NCBI GenBank assembly: GCA_030549775.1
Contig: CM060175.1
Span: 10,810,455-10,874,454, forward strand
Source: Tamarix chinensis
Taxonomy: Eukaryota; Streptophyta; Magnoliopsida; Caryophyllales; Tamaricaceae
DNA: 64,000 nucleotides
Direction of reading: 5' to 3'
The notes beneath the pieces were generated by a model. That model was given only the letters and a program-made list of their open reading frames with translations, was not told the DNA's origin and ran no database searches. The stretch's first letter is position 1. Each line of letters starts with the position of its first letter. Made by a program: the position numbers and the translations under genes. This document shows positions 45,200-55,355 of this stretch, piece after piece.

Positions 45200-46429
45200 A
45201 TGGCACAGAAGAAGATGGAAGCAATGGAAGAACGAATGGGAACTCTAGAGGAGAGACTGACTGTGATACAGGAAGAGTGGCAGCATGAAGTGGATGGCAT
45301 CAAAGGGGATACCCAGAAGATCCCACAGCTCGAAAGAACCCTGATGGAGGTGATGGGCAGATTAGATCAGCTGATTAGGCAAGGAGATCGAGCGATGGCT
45401 CCATCCAATTCACGGCAGGAGAAGGAGGACGAACGAGAGGTCACAAATACAGGACCAGCAGCAACCCGCACCATAGAACAAGGGGCCCCACGGGTGGAGT
45501 ACCGCCCTGTTCGCCAGCTGGAGTTTCCAATCTTCAGTGGTTCAGACCCGGATGGATGGCTGTTCCGCGCGGAACGATACTTTAACCTGAACCAGCTCAC
45601 AGAGGATGAGAGGCTAGAATTGGTACCAGTGGCTATGGAGGGGAAGGCTCTCGCCTGGTTTCAATATGTGGAAGAAGGGAGACGGTTCACGACCTGGAGA
45701 AATTTCAAGGAGGCATTCCTTACCCGATTTCGGCCGAAACATGAAGGAACTCTCTGCGAAAAATTCTTGTCTATTCGTCAAGAGACTTCAGTGGAGGAGT
45801 ACCTGGAGGTGTTTGAGTCGCTGGCTGCCCCGTTGCAGGGACGATTAACAGAGGAAGTGCTCATCAGCACTTTCCTGAACGGGCTAAAACCAGCGGTGCG
45901 GGCTGAGGTTCGAATGATGCGGCCCAATGGATTGGCTGAGATAATGGAGTTGGCCCAAATGGTGGAAGATAAAAATCGGGTCGTCCAGACAGGGGGAAAT
46001 GGTTTAAGTGGACTCGGGGAGATGGGGTCCAGGCTGAGGTTACCGAGTCGGGGAAATTTGACCCCGGGAAGTACCTACTCAACTTCGCCCGTCACTGGAC
46101 CGACCAAACCGATGGTCGCGAACTCAACCCCAAGGTTCTCGCCACCTAGTACCAACAACGCACCTCGCCTTGAAGAATCGCAAGCCAGCAGGAGAACTCC
46201 AGGAATCCGGCGACTTCCAAATGCCGAGCTGCTGCGCCGACGGGAGAAGGGGCTCTGTTTTCGGTGTGAAGAAAAATACTCGCCTGGCCATGTCTGTAAG
46301 AATCGCATGCTCCACCTGCTGCTGGTGGACGATACTATTGAGCTGGACGAAGGAGAGGCAGACGCACCCATAGAAGCGACTGAAGTCAGGGCGGAAGTCA
46401 AGGGCGAGGTAGAGCTGTCCATGAATTGA
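45200..46429 (+). CDS. Element 2 gag (nucleocapsid precursor)
   Basis: 409 codons, starting MAQKKMEAMEERMGTLEERL (heptad-like, probable coiled coil, residues 1-60). The retrotransposon gag domain is at about residues 135-265 (VAMEGKALAWFQY, FLTRFRPKHEGTLCEKF, LISTFLNGLKP). A zinc knuckle at about 352-366 reads LCFRCEEKYSPGHVC. It ends at TGA 46,427-46,429. The next frame (pol) is in the same register, beginning right after this stop, so gag and pol are one reading frame broken by a single TGA. In element 3 the corresponding position (about 50,428) has a sense codon. That suggests a nonsense change in a single-ORF polyprotein and not a programmed stop. Confidence 0.9.
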   Translation: MAQKKMEAMEERMGTLEERLTVIQEEWQHEVDGIKGDTQKIPQLERTLMEVMGRLDQLIRQGDRAMAPSNSRQEKEDEREVTNTGPAATRTIEQGAPRVEYRPVRQLEFPIFSGSDPDGWLFRAERYFNLNQLTEDERLELVPVAMEGKALAWFQYVEEGRRFTTWRNFKEAFLTRFRPKHEGTLCEKFLSIRQETSVEEYLEVFESLAAPLQGRLTEEVLISTFLNGLKPAVRAEVRMMRPNGLAEIMELAQMVEDKNRVVQTGGNGLSGLGEMGSRLRLPSRGNLTPGSTYSTSPVTGPTKPMVANSTPRFSPPSTNNAPRLEESQASRRTPGIRRLPNAELLRRREKGLCFRCEEKYSPGHVCKNRMLHLLLVDDTIELDEGEADAPIEATEVRAEVKGEVELSMN

Positions 46430-46432
46430 GTC

Positions 46433-49420
46433 GTGGGACTCACTACCCCTAGAACCATGAAGCTGAGAGGGACGATTCAGGAGGAGGCAGTAATTGTTTT
46501 GATCGACTGCGGCGCGACACACAACTTCATTGCAGCCGAATTGGTGAAGAGGCTGGGACTCCCTATAACTGAGACAACCTCGTATGGAGTACTTATGGGG
46601 ACCGGAAATTCTGTCCAGACACAAGGAATATGCAAGGGAGTTCGGCTGTCTCTACCAGAGGTGGAGGTAATTGAAGACTTTCTGCCCCTTCAGTTAGGAA
46701 GTGCAGATGCCATATTAGGAATGCAATGGTTGGAGAAATTGGGTATGATGCAGATCAATTGGAGGAACCTGCTGATGAAATTTACGGTGAATAAGACAGC
46801 AGTCACACTACGGGGAGATGCTGATTTGTGCAGAACCCAGGTCTCCCTTAAATCCTTAATTCGAACAGTATGCCAAGGGGGACAGGGAATTTTACTCGAA
46901 TGTTGTGCACTTGCATCCAACTTCTGCTCAGAGCGAGCACCGGCTGATATACCCCTCCTACTACAGGAGGTAGTGCAGAGTTTTCCTGAAGTAACAAGGG
47001 AACCGTGGGGACTTCCCCCCCAACGCAGATTGGACCACAGAATTCCAATGATCCCGGGTACTGGACCAATAAGCGTGAGGCCCTACCGGTACCCTCAAGT
47101 GCAGAAAGATGAGATTGAGCGTTTAGTGGGCGAGATGCTGGCCGCCGGAGTGATTAGACCCAGCCACAGTCCTTTCTCAAGCACAGTGCTACTAGTCAGG
47201 AAAAAAGACAACAGTTGGCGGTTTTGTGTTGACTACAGAGCGCTGAACAAGGTGACAATCCCTGATAAATTTCCCATACCTATGATTGATGAACTGCTTG
47301 ATGAGCTGCATGGGGCCTCTGTGTTCTCCAAGCTGGATTTAAAGTCCGGGTACCACCAGATCAGAGTAAACCCTGAGGATGTCCCAAAGACTGCTTTCCG
47401 GACACATGAAGGGCACTATGAATTCCTGGTAATGCCGTTCGGACTGACTAATGCACCGGCTACTTTTCAAGCTTTGATGAATGATGTATTTAAACCCTTC
47501 CTCCGTAAGTTCGTATTGGTATTTTTTGATGATATATTGGTGTACAGCCAAGACATGGAAAGTCATGCCAAACACTTAACAATAGTGTTTGAAGTATTGC
47601 GTACTAATGCCCTAACAGTGAACATAAAAAAATGTGCATTTGGACAGTTGGAACTGGAGTACTTGGGTCATATAATCTCTGCTGAAGGGGTAGCGGCTGA
47701 CCCATCTAAACTCAAGTGTATGAAGAGCTGGCCGGTACCAAAGACATTGAAGGAGCTGCGGGGATTCTTGGGTTTGACAGGATATTACAGGAAATTTGTG
47801 AAGCACTATGGCCACATAGCAGCTCCTCTCACTGCTCAATTAAAAAAAGATAGTTTCGGGTGGAATGTCGAGGCTCAGGAAGCATTTGATAAACTCAAGC
47901 AGGCCATGTCATCTGTACCAGTTTTGGGGCTGCCCGATTTTCGGGAACCCTTTGTGATAGAAACGGATGCCTCGGGAATTGGTGTTGGACCAGTGCTGAT
48001 GCAGAAACAGCGTCCAATCGCCTATTTCAGCCAAGCCTTAGGCCAGCGGGCGCGTCTGAAGTCCGTATACGAAAGGGAATTAATGGCAGTAGTGTTGGCT
48101 ATACAGCGATGGCGACACTACCTTATGGGACAGAGATTTACAGTGAGGACTGATCAAAAGAGCCTAAAGTACTTGTTGGAGCAGCGAGTAATACCCGAAG
48201 AGCATCTCAGATGGATCACAAAGTTGTGGAGTTACAACTTCACTATTGAATACAAACCCGGAGGGGAGAACAAGGCTGCAGACGCACTATCCCGGAGGGA
48301 GTCAGAAGCTAACTGTGCTGCTCTCTCTGCTGTGTGGATAAAGGATTGGAGCTCCCTTCAATCTGAAGTGGCAGCTGACCCGAAATTGAGAGCCATAGTG
48401 CAGGAGTTACAGCAGGGGCTGCCGAACACAGGAGGTTACAACTTGCAGCAAGGAAATTTAATGTATCGTGGGCATTTAGTCATTCCAGCAAAATCTGAAT
48501 GGAGGAAGAAGTTACTGGCAGAATTTCATGGTGGAGGATTGGGAGGCCACTCGGGAGCGTTAAGAACATATCATAGACTAGCAAGGGAGGTATACTGGCC
48601 AGGAATGAGAAAGGAGGTTCAAGATTATGTTGCCGGGTGCGGGGTATGCCAACAAAACAAATACCAGACTTTGAGCCCAGCAGGGTTGTTACAGCCCTTA
48701 CCTATTCCTCAACAGGTCTGGGAAGATATTTCACTAGACTTTGTGGAAGGACTGCCTAGTTCAGAAGGTTATGACTGCGTGATGGTAGTAGTGGACCGTT
48801 TGACCAAGTATGGCCACTTTATCCCCTTAAAGCATCCCTTTACTGCACGTGTGGTTGCTGCTATATTTGTGAAAGAAATAGTCCGCTTACATGGGATCCC
48901 AAAATCAATAGTATCAGATCGGGATAAGGTGTTTGTGAGCAATTTTTGGAAGGAACTGTTTAAGCTGCAGGGAACAAAGTTGCGTTTTAGCACAGCATAC
49001 CATCCCCAAACGGATGGCCAAACAGAGGTGGTCAATCGGAGTTTGGAGACCTACTTACGCTGTTTTGTAGGGGACAAACCCAAACAGTGGGTAAAGTGGA
49101 TACCTTGGGCGGAGTTTTGGTATAACACCTCCTACCATTCGGCTATACAATCTACACCTTTTGCTGCCTTATATGGCCGAGACCCCCCCTCACTGTTGCG
49201 TTATGAAACCGGGAATACTCCCTTTGCAGCAGTGGATCACGAGCTTAAGGAGAGGGATGCAGTTCTAGAGGAGTTGAAATATCACCTCCAGCGGGCTCAG
49301 TTGAGAATGAAGCAACAGGCAGACAAGAAGCGAAGGGAGCAGGAGTTTATGGTAGGAAGTTGGGTATTTGTGAAGCTGAAACCGTATCGCCACAGATCTT
49401 TGGCTAAACGCCTCAATTAG
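46433..49420 (+). CDS. Element 2 pol: protease, RT, RNase H, integrase
   Basis: 995 codons from the first possible start after the gag stop (a GTG; real synthesis would be from gag). Aspartic protease: VLIDCGATHNF at about residues 22-32 (DCGA where DSGA is usual) and ILGMQWL near 95. RT: FCVDYRALNK near 263 and FFDDILVYS near 363-371, catalytic aspartates present. RNase H: ETDASGIGVG near 509 and RTDQKSLKYL near 577. Integrase: HHCC zinc finger from GGHSG near 703 through CGVCQQNK. DDE core: SLDFVEG near 767, IVSDRD near 826, [13 protein letters not shown] near 857. It ends at TAG 49,418, short of the chromodomain. All catalytic residues looked for are intact. Confidence 0.92.
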   Translation: MGLTTPRTMKLRGTIQEEAVIVLIDCGATHNFIAAELVKRLGLPITETTSYGVLMGTGNSVQTQGICKGVRLSLPEVEVIEDFLPLQLGSADAILGMQWLEKLGMMQINWRNLLMKFTVNKTAVTLRGDADLCRTQVSLKSLIRTVCQGGQGILLECCALASNFCSERAPADIPLLLQEVVQSFPEVTREPWGLPPQRRLDHRIPMIPGTGPISVRPYRYPQVQKDEIERLVGEMLAAGVIRPSHSPFSSTVLLVRKKDNSWRFCVDYRALNKVTIPDKFPIPMIDELLDELHGASVFSKLDLKSGYHQIRVNPEDVPKTAFRTHEGHYEFLVMPFGLTNAPATFQALMNDVFKPFLRKFVLVFFDDILVYSQDMESHAKHLTIVFEVLRTNALTVNIKKCAFGQLELEYLGHIISAEGVAADPSKLKCMKSWPVPKTLKELRGFLGLTGYYRKFVKHYGHIAAPLTAQLKKDSFGWNVEAQEAFDKLKQAMSSVPVLGLPDFREPFVIETDASGIGVGPVLMQKQRPIAYFSQALGQRARLKSVYERELMAVVLAIQRWRHYLMGQRFTVRTDQKSLKYLLEQRVIPEEHLRWITKLWSYNFTIEYKPGGENKAADALSRRESEANCAALSAVWIKDWSSLQSEVAADPKLRAIVQELQQGLPNTGGYNLQQGNLMYRGHLVIPAKSEWRKKLLAEFHGGGLGGHSGALRTYHRLAREVYWPGMRKEVQDYVAGCGVCQQNKYQTLSPAGLLQPLPIPQQVWEDISLDFVEGLPSSEGYDCVMVVVDRLTKYGHFIPLKHPFTARVVAAIFVKEIVRLHGIPKSIVSDRDKVFVSNFWKELFKLQGTKLRFSTAYHPQTDGQTEVVNRSLETYLRCFVGDKPKQWVKWIPWAEFWYNTSYHSAIQSTPFAALYGRDPPSLLRYETGNTPFAAVDHELKERDAVLEELKYHLQRAQLRMKQQADKKRREQEFMVGSWVFVKLKPYRHRSLAKRLN

Positions 49421-49842
49421 AAACTGGCTCCAAGGTATTTTGGGCCATACCAAGTGGAGGCCAGGGTGGGAAAGGTGGCGTATCGCCTTAAGTTACCGGA
49501 TGATGCCTCCATACATCCTGTTTTTCATGTTTCCTTACTCAAGGAGGCAGTGGGGGAAGGAAGTCAGGCCCAACCGTTTACCCGGTTCTAACCACTGATA
49601 TAGAGTGGAAGGTTGAACCTGAAGCTATCCTGGATTTGCGCTACAACTCCCAGGGCACACTGGAAGTTCTAATTAAATGGAAGGGGTTGCCAGAGTTCGA
49701 AGCATCTTGGGAGGAATTCGATCTCATCAATCAGCAGTTTCCTGAGTTTCACCTTGAGGACAAGGTGAAGGTCCGAGGGGAGAGTAATGATAGACCCATA
49801 ATCAAATATACTTACGTCCGGAGGAATAAAAGGGCTGGATAG
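49421..49842 (+). pseudogene. Element 2 pol C-terminus with chromodomain, out of frame
   Basis: After the TAG the same frame continues ([29 protein letters not shown]) until a frameshift near 49,580. The next frame (49,636-49,842) encodes a chromodomain: LEVLIKWKGLPEFEASWEEF, then FPEFHLEDKVKV. The last residues (DRPIIKYTYVRRNKRAG) are read from inside the 3' LTR, which begins at 49,788. Chromodomains direct chromovirus integration to particular chromatin. Confidence 0.85.
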
Positions 49843-50193
49843 TGGGGGGTTAGATGGGCAAAATAGTTATAGCAGGGGGTTTTTTGGTCTTTTAGCAGAG
49901 CACGTAGCTGAGGAGTCTGTTAGGACCTATTTGCTGAGTCATAATTTTCTGTTATTGTACGTCTTGAGTCGGGGAGCCTGGGTATTTAAAAGGAGGGAAG
50001 GGAACGAAGGAAGCAGGGAAAAAGTGGACTGTAAACGGGAGGGGCCAGGACCTCGAATATCTGGCAGAACTATCTCTTCGATATCAATACTATCATCTCT
50101 ATTTCATTACATATCTCTGTTTCATATTGTTTAATTCCTTTCAGAATATTTGTGAGTTAGGGGGAGTGTCTGGTAGCAGTGAATCTGCTATCA
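49788..50193 (+). mobile_element. 3' LTR of element 2
   Basis: 406 bp, almost identical to the 5' LTR (two one-base indels). Its first 55 bases are also the end of the pol reading frame. This explains why a pol-like end also appears at the start of the 5' LTR (44,759-44,813). Confidence 0.93.
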
Positions 50194-50697
50194 GGTACCA
50201 ACAGCTCACCGACACTAAAGTCCAATGCCAGCGGGCGAGTGGGCTCTGCTATAGGTGTGATGAAAAATTCTCCTTGACTTGTGTATGTAAAAACCGAACG
50301 TTGCAAGTTCTACTTCTAGACAATTTAAGAGGGGTGGAGGAAGGAACAACTAAGGTAGGGATGGACCTAGTGGAGGAAAACGAGCATGTAGCTATGGAGG
50401 GGTCGGTGGAGCTAGTGATGAACTCGATGGTGGGTTTTACATCTCCTTGAACTATAAAAATGAGAGGCAATGTAAAGGGTGAACCAATTGTGGTGTTGGT
50501 TAACTGTGGGGAAACTTACAATTTTGTGGCCATCGACTTGATTACCAAACTCGAACTTCCAGTAACAAATATGACAACCTATGGGGTTCTTATGGGCACG
50601 GGAAATGCAGTACAAACCACGGGCATTTGCAAAGGGCTTCAACTGAGCTTACAACAGCTCGAAATTGTGGAGGATTTCTTACCTTTGGAGTTGGGAA

Positions 50698-51624
50698 TAT
50701 TGTTTGAAAAAGCGCACCTCCTTAGGCACAAGGCGATAGGGGGTGGGGGCTTTTTTGGTGCTAGGCAAGGTGATGTGAGTGAGGCACATGTAAGGTGGCT
50801 GAGGCACGCCTAAGGCACAGAAGCTCACAAGCGCAGAGGCATGCGCCTTTGAGAAAAATATCCTTTCAGCAGAAAAAATCACACAGGGAGCCAAAGACTT
50901 AGGGGAGAGAAGTAGACATTTTTTGGAAAAAGAGAAGCCTATTTATAGTTTTGATTGGGGTGAGCAATAGTTGTTTTGGAAATATCAAGCAGGGACTTAG
51001 GGGAGAGGAGTAGACATAGACATGCCTTTCAGCAAAATAAAAATCATATAGAGAATTAGGGACTTGGAGAGAGGAGTAGACATGCACATGCTTTTTAGCA
51101 GAAAAATAAAAAATCATGCAAGGAGCCAGGGACTTAGGGGAGAGGAGTAGACATTTTTTGGAAAAGGGTAAGCTTGTTATAGTTTTGATTGGGGAGAGCA
51201 ATAATTGTTTTGGAAAAGATGCACATTCTGCAATCAACAAGGTTGCAAGCCTAAAAGCAGAGTCAGGGTCATCAGGTAAATATAAAAAAGAGAGTAAAAT
51301 TCATTTTTTAAACACATAGGTAGTATTAAACTCATATAAAACAAGAAACAGAGTCAAAGATAAAAAGACAGACTGTAGAGAGCTTAAGAACCAGAGATAG
51401 CAAGCAAAAGTGGTCCGCAGTCCACACCATCTGCTAGTATTGGTAGTATTAAACCATAGGTTGTTATTTTTCTAAGTATTTTCTTGTTATAGTATACCTT
51501 TTTTTTTCTGAAAACTTAGTCATTTAATCTCATATCACCTAGGTGCATGCCTTCGCCTTGCGTCTAATGCCAAGGCTCCAGGACCCCTATCGCCTAGGTG
51601 CGCCTTAGGCCTTTTCAAACACTG
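50698..51624. mobile_element. hAT-type MITE with 8-bp TSD GTTGGGAA
   Basis: GTTGGGAA is repeated exactly at 50,690-50,697 and 51,625-51,632; removing the insert restores the protease homology of element 3. Ends are TATTGTTTGAAAAAGCGCAC and, reversed, CAGTGTTTGAAAAGGCCTAA, the (C/T)AGTGTTTGAAAAGGC type of plant hAT MITEs, rich in gccTaggcg. Inside, a 100-150 bp unit with 'cttaggggagaggagtagac' is repeated about four times (50,900-51,160). No transposase. A diverged relative is at 60,651-61,206. Confidence 0.88.
50895..51160. repeat. Internal repeat of the hAT MITE
   Basis: Four imperfect units containing 'ggga.ttaggggagaggagtagacat' (50,898; 50,992; 51,060; 51,129), some followed by 'agcagaaaaataaaaatcat'. 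They differ by small indels. Confidence 0.75.
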
Positions 51625-54602
51625 GTTGGGAAGTACAGATTTGATATTGGGAATGTAATGGCTAGAAATAATAGGGCTTATGCAGATAAATTAGAGGATT
51701 TTATCTATGAAATTTATGTTGGGGAGGACCCCGGTGACCTTGAGGGGGAATCAGAACTGTGTCGTGAGTAGGTTTTTTTGAAGTCAATGGTGCGCATCCT
51801 TGCTTGAGAGGGACAAGGCTTATTGCTAAAAGGTCACCAGTTAAATGAGTTACAAGCTGGAAACCAGCACTCTATAGGGCAAAGGGAGACACCCATAGAG
51901 GTCCAAGAAGTAATCCAGCGATTTTCTAGTTTATTCCAATCATCCATGGGGCTACCACCCTAACGATCGTTGGACCACATAATGACCTTACAAACTAGAG
52001 CTATGCCAGTCAATGTGAGACCCCATAGATATCCCCAAGTTCATAAGGAAGAGATAGAAAGACTGGTAAGAGATATGCTAGCAACATAGGTAATTCAATC
52101 AAGTCACAACCTTTTTTCTTGTCTAGTTTTGTTGGTAAAAAAAAAAGGATGGGGGCTGGAGATTTTGTATGGATTATAGGGCTCTTAATAAGGTCACCGG
52201 AAAAATTTCCGAATATGGTAATATATGAGCTGCTGGATTAACTAAATGGTGCAGCGGTGTTTTCAAATTGGATTTACGATCAAGATACCACCAAATTAGA
52301 GTTTATCCGAATGATGTACCTAAGACCGCTTTTCGTACATATGAGGCGCAATAAGAGCTTTTGGTGATGATGTTAGGGTTAACTAACACTCCAGCCACTT
52401 TGTAGGCACTTATGAATGAGGTATTCAAACCATATCTGTGTAAGTTCGTGTTAGTCTTCTTTGATGATATTTTAGTATATAGCCTATCCATGGAAGAGCA
52501 TGTAAAACACCTTAGTCAAATGTTTCAGGTGTTGCAGGCTCATTCCTTATATGTGAATGGAAAAAAATTACTAATTTGGGCGGCCAGAATTGGAGTAATT
52601 GGGGCACATCTGCTTAGGTGGCAGCAAACTCAAAAAAGTTAAGATGTAAGGAGGATTAGCCGGTACCTAAGAACCTGAAGGAGTTGCGAGGGTTTTTAAG
52701 CCTGGGTATTACTGAAGATTTACATAACACTATAGTTATGTAGTTGCCCCGTCAACAACACAATTAAAGAAATATTGTTTTAAATGGAATGAGATGGCCC
52801 AGGATGCCTTTGATCAGCTCAAGCACGCAATGCTTACAGTTTTGGCCTTACCAAATTTCAAAGCTCCTTTTGTGATTGAAACTGATGTTGATGCTTCAGG
52901 TATTAGGATTGGTGCATTGCTAATGCAGAAGCAACGACCATTGCTTTTTTCATTAAAGCTTTAGGCCACATGCAAGTCTTTAGTCTATATATGAACGAGA
53001 ACTAATGGCAGTAGTGCTAGCAGTCTAACCATGGCGTCAACTAAGTAGAACTAATCAAAAAAGTTTGAAATACTTGTCGGAACAACATATTGTTCTTGAA
53101 GAACAAAAAAAAAAAAATGGGTCACTAAGTAGTGGAGCTGTAACTTTTCCATCAAGTACAAGCTTGGGAGTGAGAACTGTGCAGTAGATGTGTTATCCAG
53201 GTTGGGAGAGGCAAAGTTTTTGTCCATCCTCACAATTAGTTGGTTAACAAACTAAAGCACCCTTCAATTTGAAGTAGACATTGATCTGGATCTAAGTTTA
53301 ATTAAGCACCAACTACAGCAAGGGATATCTAGAATTCTAGATTACAGCTTGCATAAGGGCAACGTGCTTTACCGAAATCCCTTAGTGATACCTTCCCAAT
53401 CCACCATGAAGTCACAGCTGTTGGCTGAGTTCCATAGAGGGGCAGTGGGGGGCCATTTTGGGGTGCTACGGACATATTAGCGCTTAGCGAGGAAGGTCTA
53501 TTAGGTGGATATAAAGAGGGATGTCCTAAACTTTGTGGTCGAGTGTGCAGCCTCTCAACAAAACAAGCAATCCACCTTGTGCCCAGCCATATTGTTGCAA
53601 CCCTTTCCGATACCCCAACGTATTTGAGAGGATATTTTCCTAGATTTTATTGAAGGGTTACCAGTGCTAAAGGGGTATAATTGTGTGTTAGTGTTGGTGA
53701 ATCGCTTGACAAAATATGCCCATTTTATTACCCCGAAACATCCATTCACAACTAATGTGGCTGCGACTGTATTTGTGAAGGACATTGTGCGCTTGCATGG
53801 AATACCCAGCACCATTTCTCCGATCATGACAAATTATTTGTGAGCAATTTCTAGAAGGAACTTTTCAAACTTCAGAGCACTGTCCTCAAGTTCAGTTTTG
53901 CATACCACTCCCAAACGGACGGGCAAACAGAGGTAGTTAACCGAAACCTTAAGACATATCTCCGTTGTTTCATTTGTGACAAACAGTGGGTAAAATGAAT
54001 TCCATAGGCATAGTATTGGTTTAATACTTCTTACCATTCTACCACCTATACGACCCCTTTTATTGCAGTTTATGGAAGACCTCCGCCACCACTACTATGC
54101 TATACGCAAGGTGGTAAACCCTTGGCAGCGTTGGATAAAGATTTACAGCTCTGAGATGTTGTATTTGACGAATTAAAACATCTTCTACGTGCCCAAGGCA
54201 AAATGAAGGCACAAGCTGATAGAAGGTAAAGGGAAGTCAAACTGGAGGTGGGTAGCTAGGTTTATGTGAAGCTCAGGCCCTATCATCACAAGTCTTTGGC
54301 TCAGCGCTTGAATAAAACATTGCCCCCGAGGTATTTTGGGTCATATCAAGTAGTGGACATAATAGGTTCGGTGGCATAACACCTACAACTCCCCGACTCT
54401 ATGGCTATACACCCAGTCTTCCATGTCTCCATGCTCAGGCCTTGCTGGATCTCAGGTATAACTCAGCAGGTGTGTTGGAGGTCCTAATCAAGTGGAAGGC
54501 GCTGCCCGATTTTGAAGCTTCTTGGGAGGAATTTGTTCTAATCAATGAGCAATTTCCAGAGTTCCACCTTAAGGACAAGGTGAAAGACCGAGAGGGGGGT
54601 CA

Positions 54603-55015
54603 TGATAGGCCCATTGCCAGCTACACTTATGTGAGGAATGGAAAAGTGTGAGGAAAGGTTTACGGCATGCTGTACTGGATGGGTTTGGGCTGCTGAGATT
54701 GAGCTGGGTTGAGTTCAATTAGGTTGAGTCCGGTAGTAGGAGTCGGTACTGTTTGGAGTCATTCTCTTTTTTTGTTATGGTATAGTGGGAGTCGGCAATT
54801 TCTGTTGGGGTGTCAGGCGTACATTGTGTTAAAAAGGGAATGGTAGAGAGAAAATAGAAGGTGGAAATCAGACATGGGAGGGGAGGGGCTAGGACCTTAA
54901 ATACCTGGTTGTTTCTTCTCTACTGTTTTCTCCACTAATACACTCACTCTCTACTTTCTCTCAACAATCGAACTTACTCTATTGTGAATCCACTTGAAGT
55001 TGCAGGATCGTAGCA
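54603..55015 (+). mobile_element. 3' LTR of element 3
   Basis: 413 bp, TGATAGGCCC..AGCA. Its start overlaps the end of pol (ASYTYVRNGKV), as in element 2. It is followed by the CAACC duplication. Confidence 0.88.
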
Positions 55016-55020
55016 CAACC

Positions 55021-55355
55021 CTCAAGGCAAATTAGATGTATTGCTCCAGCAGACCGAACTAACAGTTTGGAGCTCCATGGAAGAACTTTAAGCTGATTAA
55101 AACTGGCACTATGATTCAACTGTGCTGCAGTGAAATTACAGAGGATAAGGAATCAGAATATGTTAAGACTGATGACACCACTGGACTTGAGTCTCCAATT
55201 CGTGGAGACCTGTAGTATTCCTCCGCAACTGCTGAATTGTATGAAGGACCATTATACATTGTTCAACCAGGAATCCAGCAGCATCCAGTTTTAGTCTGTG
55301 GTTTGAAGTCGCACCTTCACCTTGAGGACAAGGTGAAAGTTCGGACGGGGAGTAT
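55021..55355 (+). pseudogene. Element 1 internal 3' remnant
   Basis: Short broken stretch between the element 3 TSD and the 3' LTR of element 1. Near the end it encodes HLEDKVKVRTGS, the post-chromodomain tail shared by the family. Protease, RT and integrase are absent. Confidence 0.6.

Larger units (their letters stand above)
44759..50193 (+). mobile_element. Element 2: young full-length Ty3/gypsy chromovirus, TSD GGTAC
   Basis: 5,435 bp. LTRs 44,759-45,166 and 49,788-50,193 run TGATAGACCC..TGCTATCA. GGTAC is repeated exactly at 44,754-44,758 and 50,194-50,198. By eye the two LTRs differ only by one-base length changes in two G-runs (near 44,837 and 44,953). Order: PBS, gag (45,200), protease-RT-RNase H-integrase, chromodomain, 3' LTR. 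The pol reading frame runs into the LTR start. Despite the recent insertion, the polyprotein has an in-frame TGA (46,427), a TAG (49,418) and a frameshift (about 49,580), so this copy cannot move by itself. Confidence 0.95.
50199..54602 (+). pseudogene. Element 3 gag C-terminus and pol, decayed
   Basis: Begins with the gag zinc knuckle (LCYRCDEKFSLTCVCK, 50,250-50,297; His lost). The protease follows (VNCGETYNF near 50,498: catalytic Asp replaced by Asn). A hAT MITE interrupts at 50,698-51,624. Then come RT (MNEVF..FVLVFFDDILVYS, 52,412-52,485), RNase H (ETDVDASG near 52,880), the integrase zinc-finger region (near 53,455-53,570), the integrase core (KYAHFITPKHPF near 53,715; [14 protein letters not shown] near 53,905) and a chromodomain (54,442-54,600: LEVLIKWKALPDFEASWEEF). 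Numerous stops and indels. Same family as element 2 throughout. Confidence 0.9.
43365..55015 (+). mobile_element. Element 3: Ty3/gypsy chromovirus, TSD CAACC, interrupted twice
   Basis: LTRs at 43,365-43,778 and 54,603-55,015 begin TGATAGGCCC and end ..AACA/AGCA. The pentamer CAACC is repeated exactly at 43,360-43,364 and 55,016-55,020. Primer-binding site TGGTAACAAAGC at 43,782. Gag begins at 43,809 and is cut by element 2 at 44,758. Gag-pol continues from 50,199, is cut again by a hAT MITE (50,698-51,624) and runs to the 3' LTR. It carries many stops and frameshifts. It is older than element 2, which landed in it, and younger than element 1. Confidence 0.9.
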
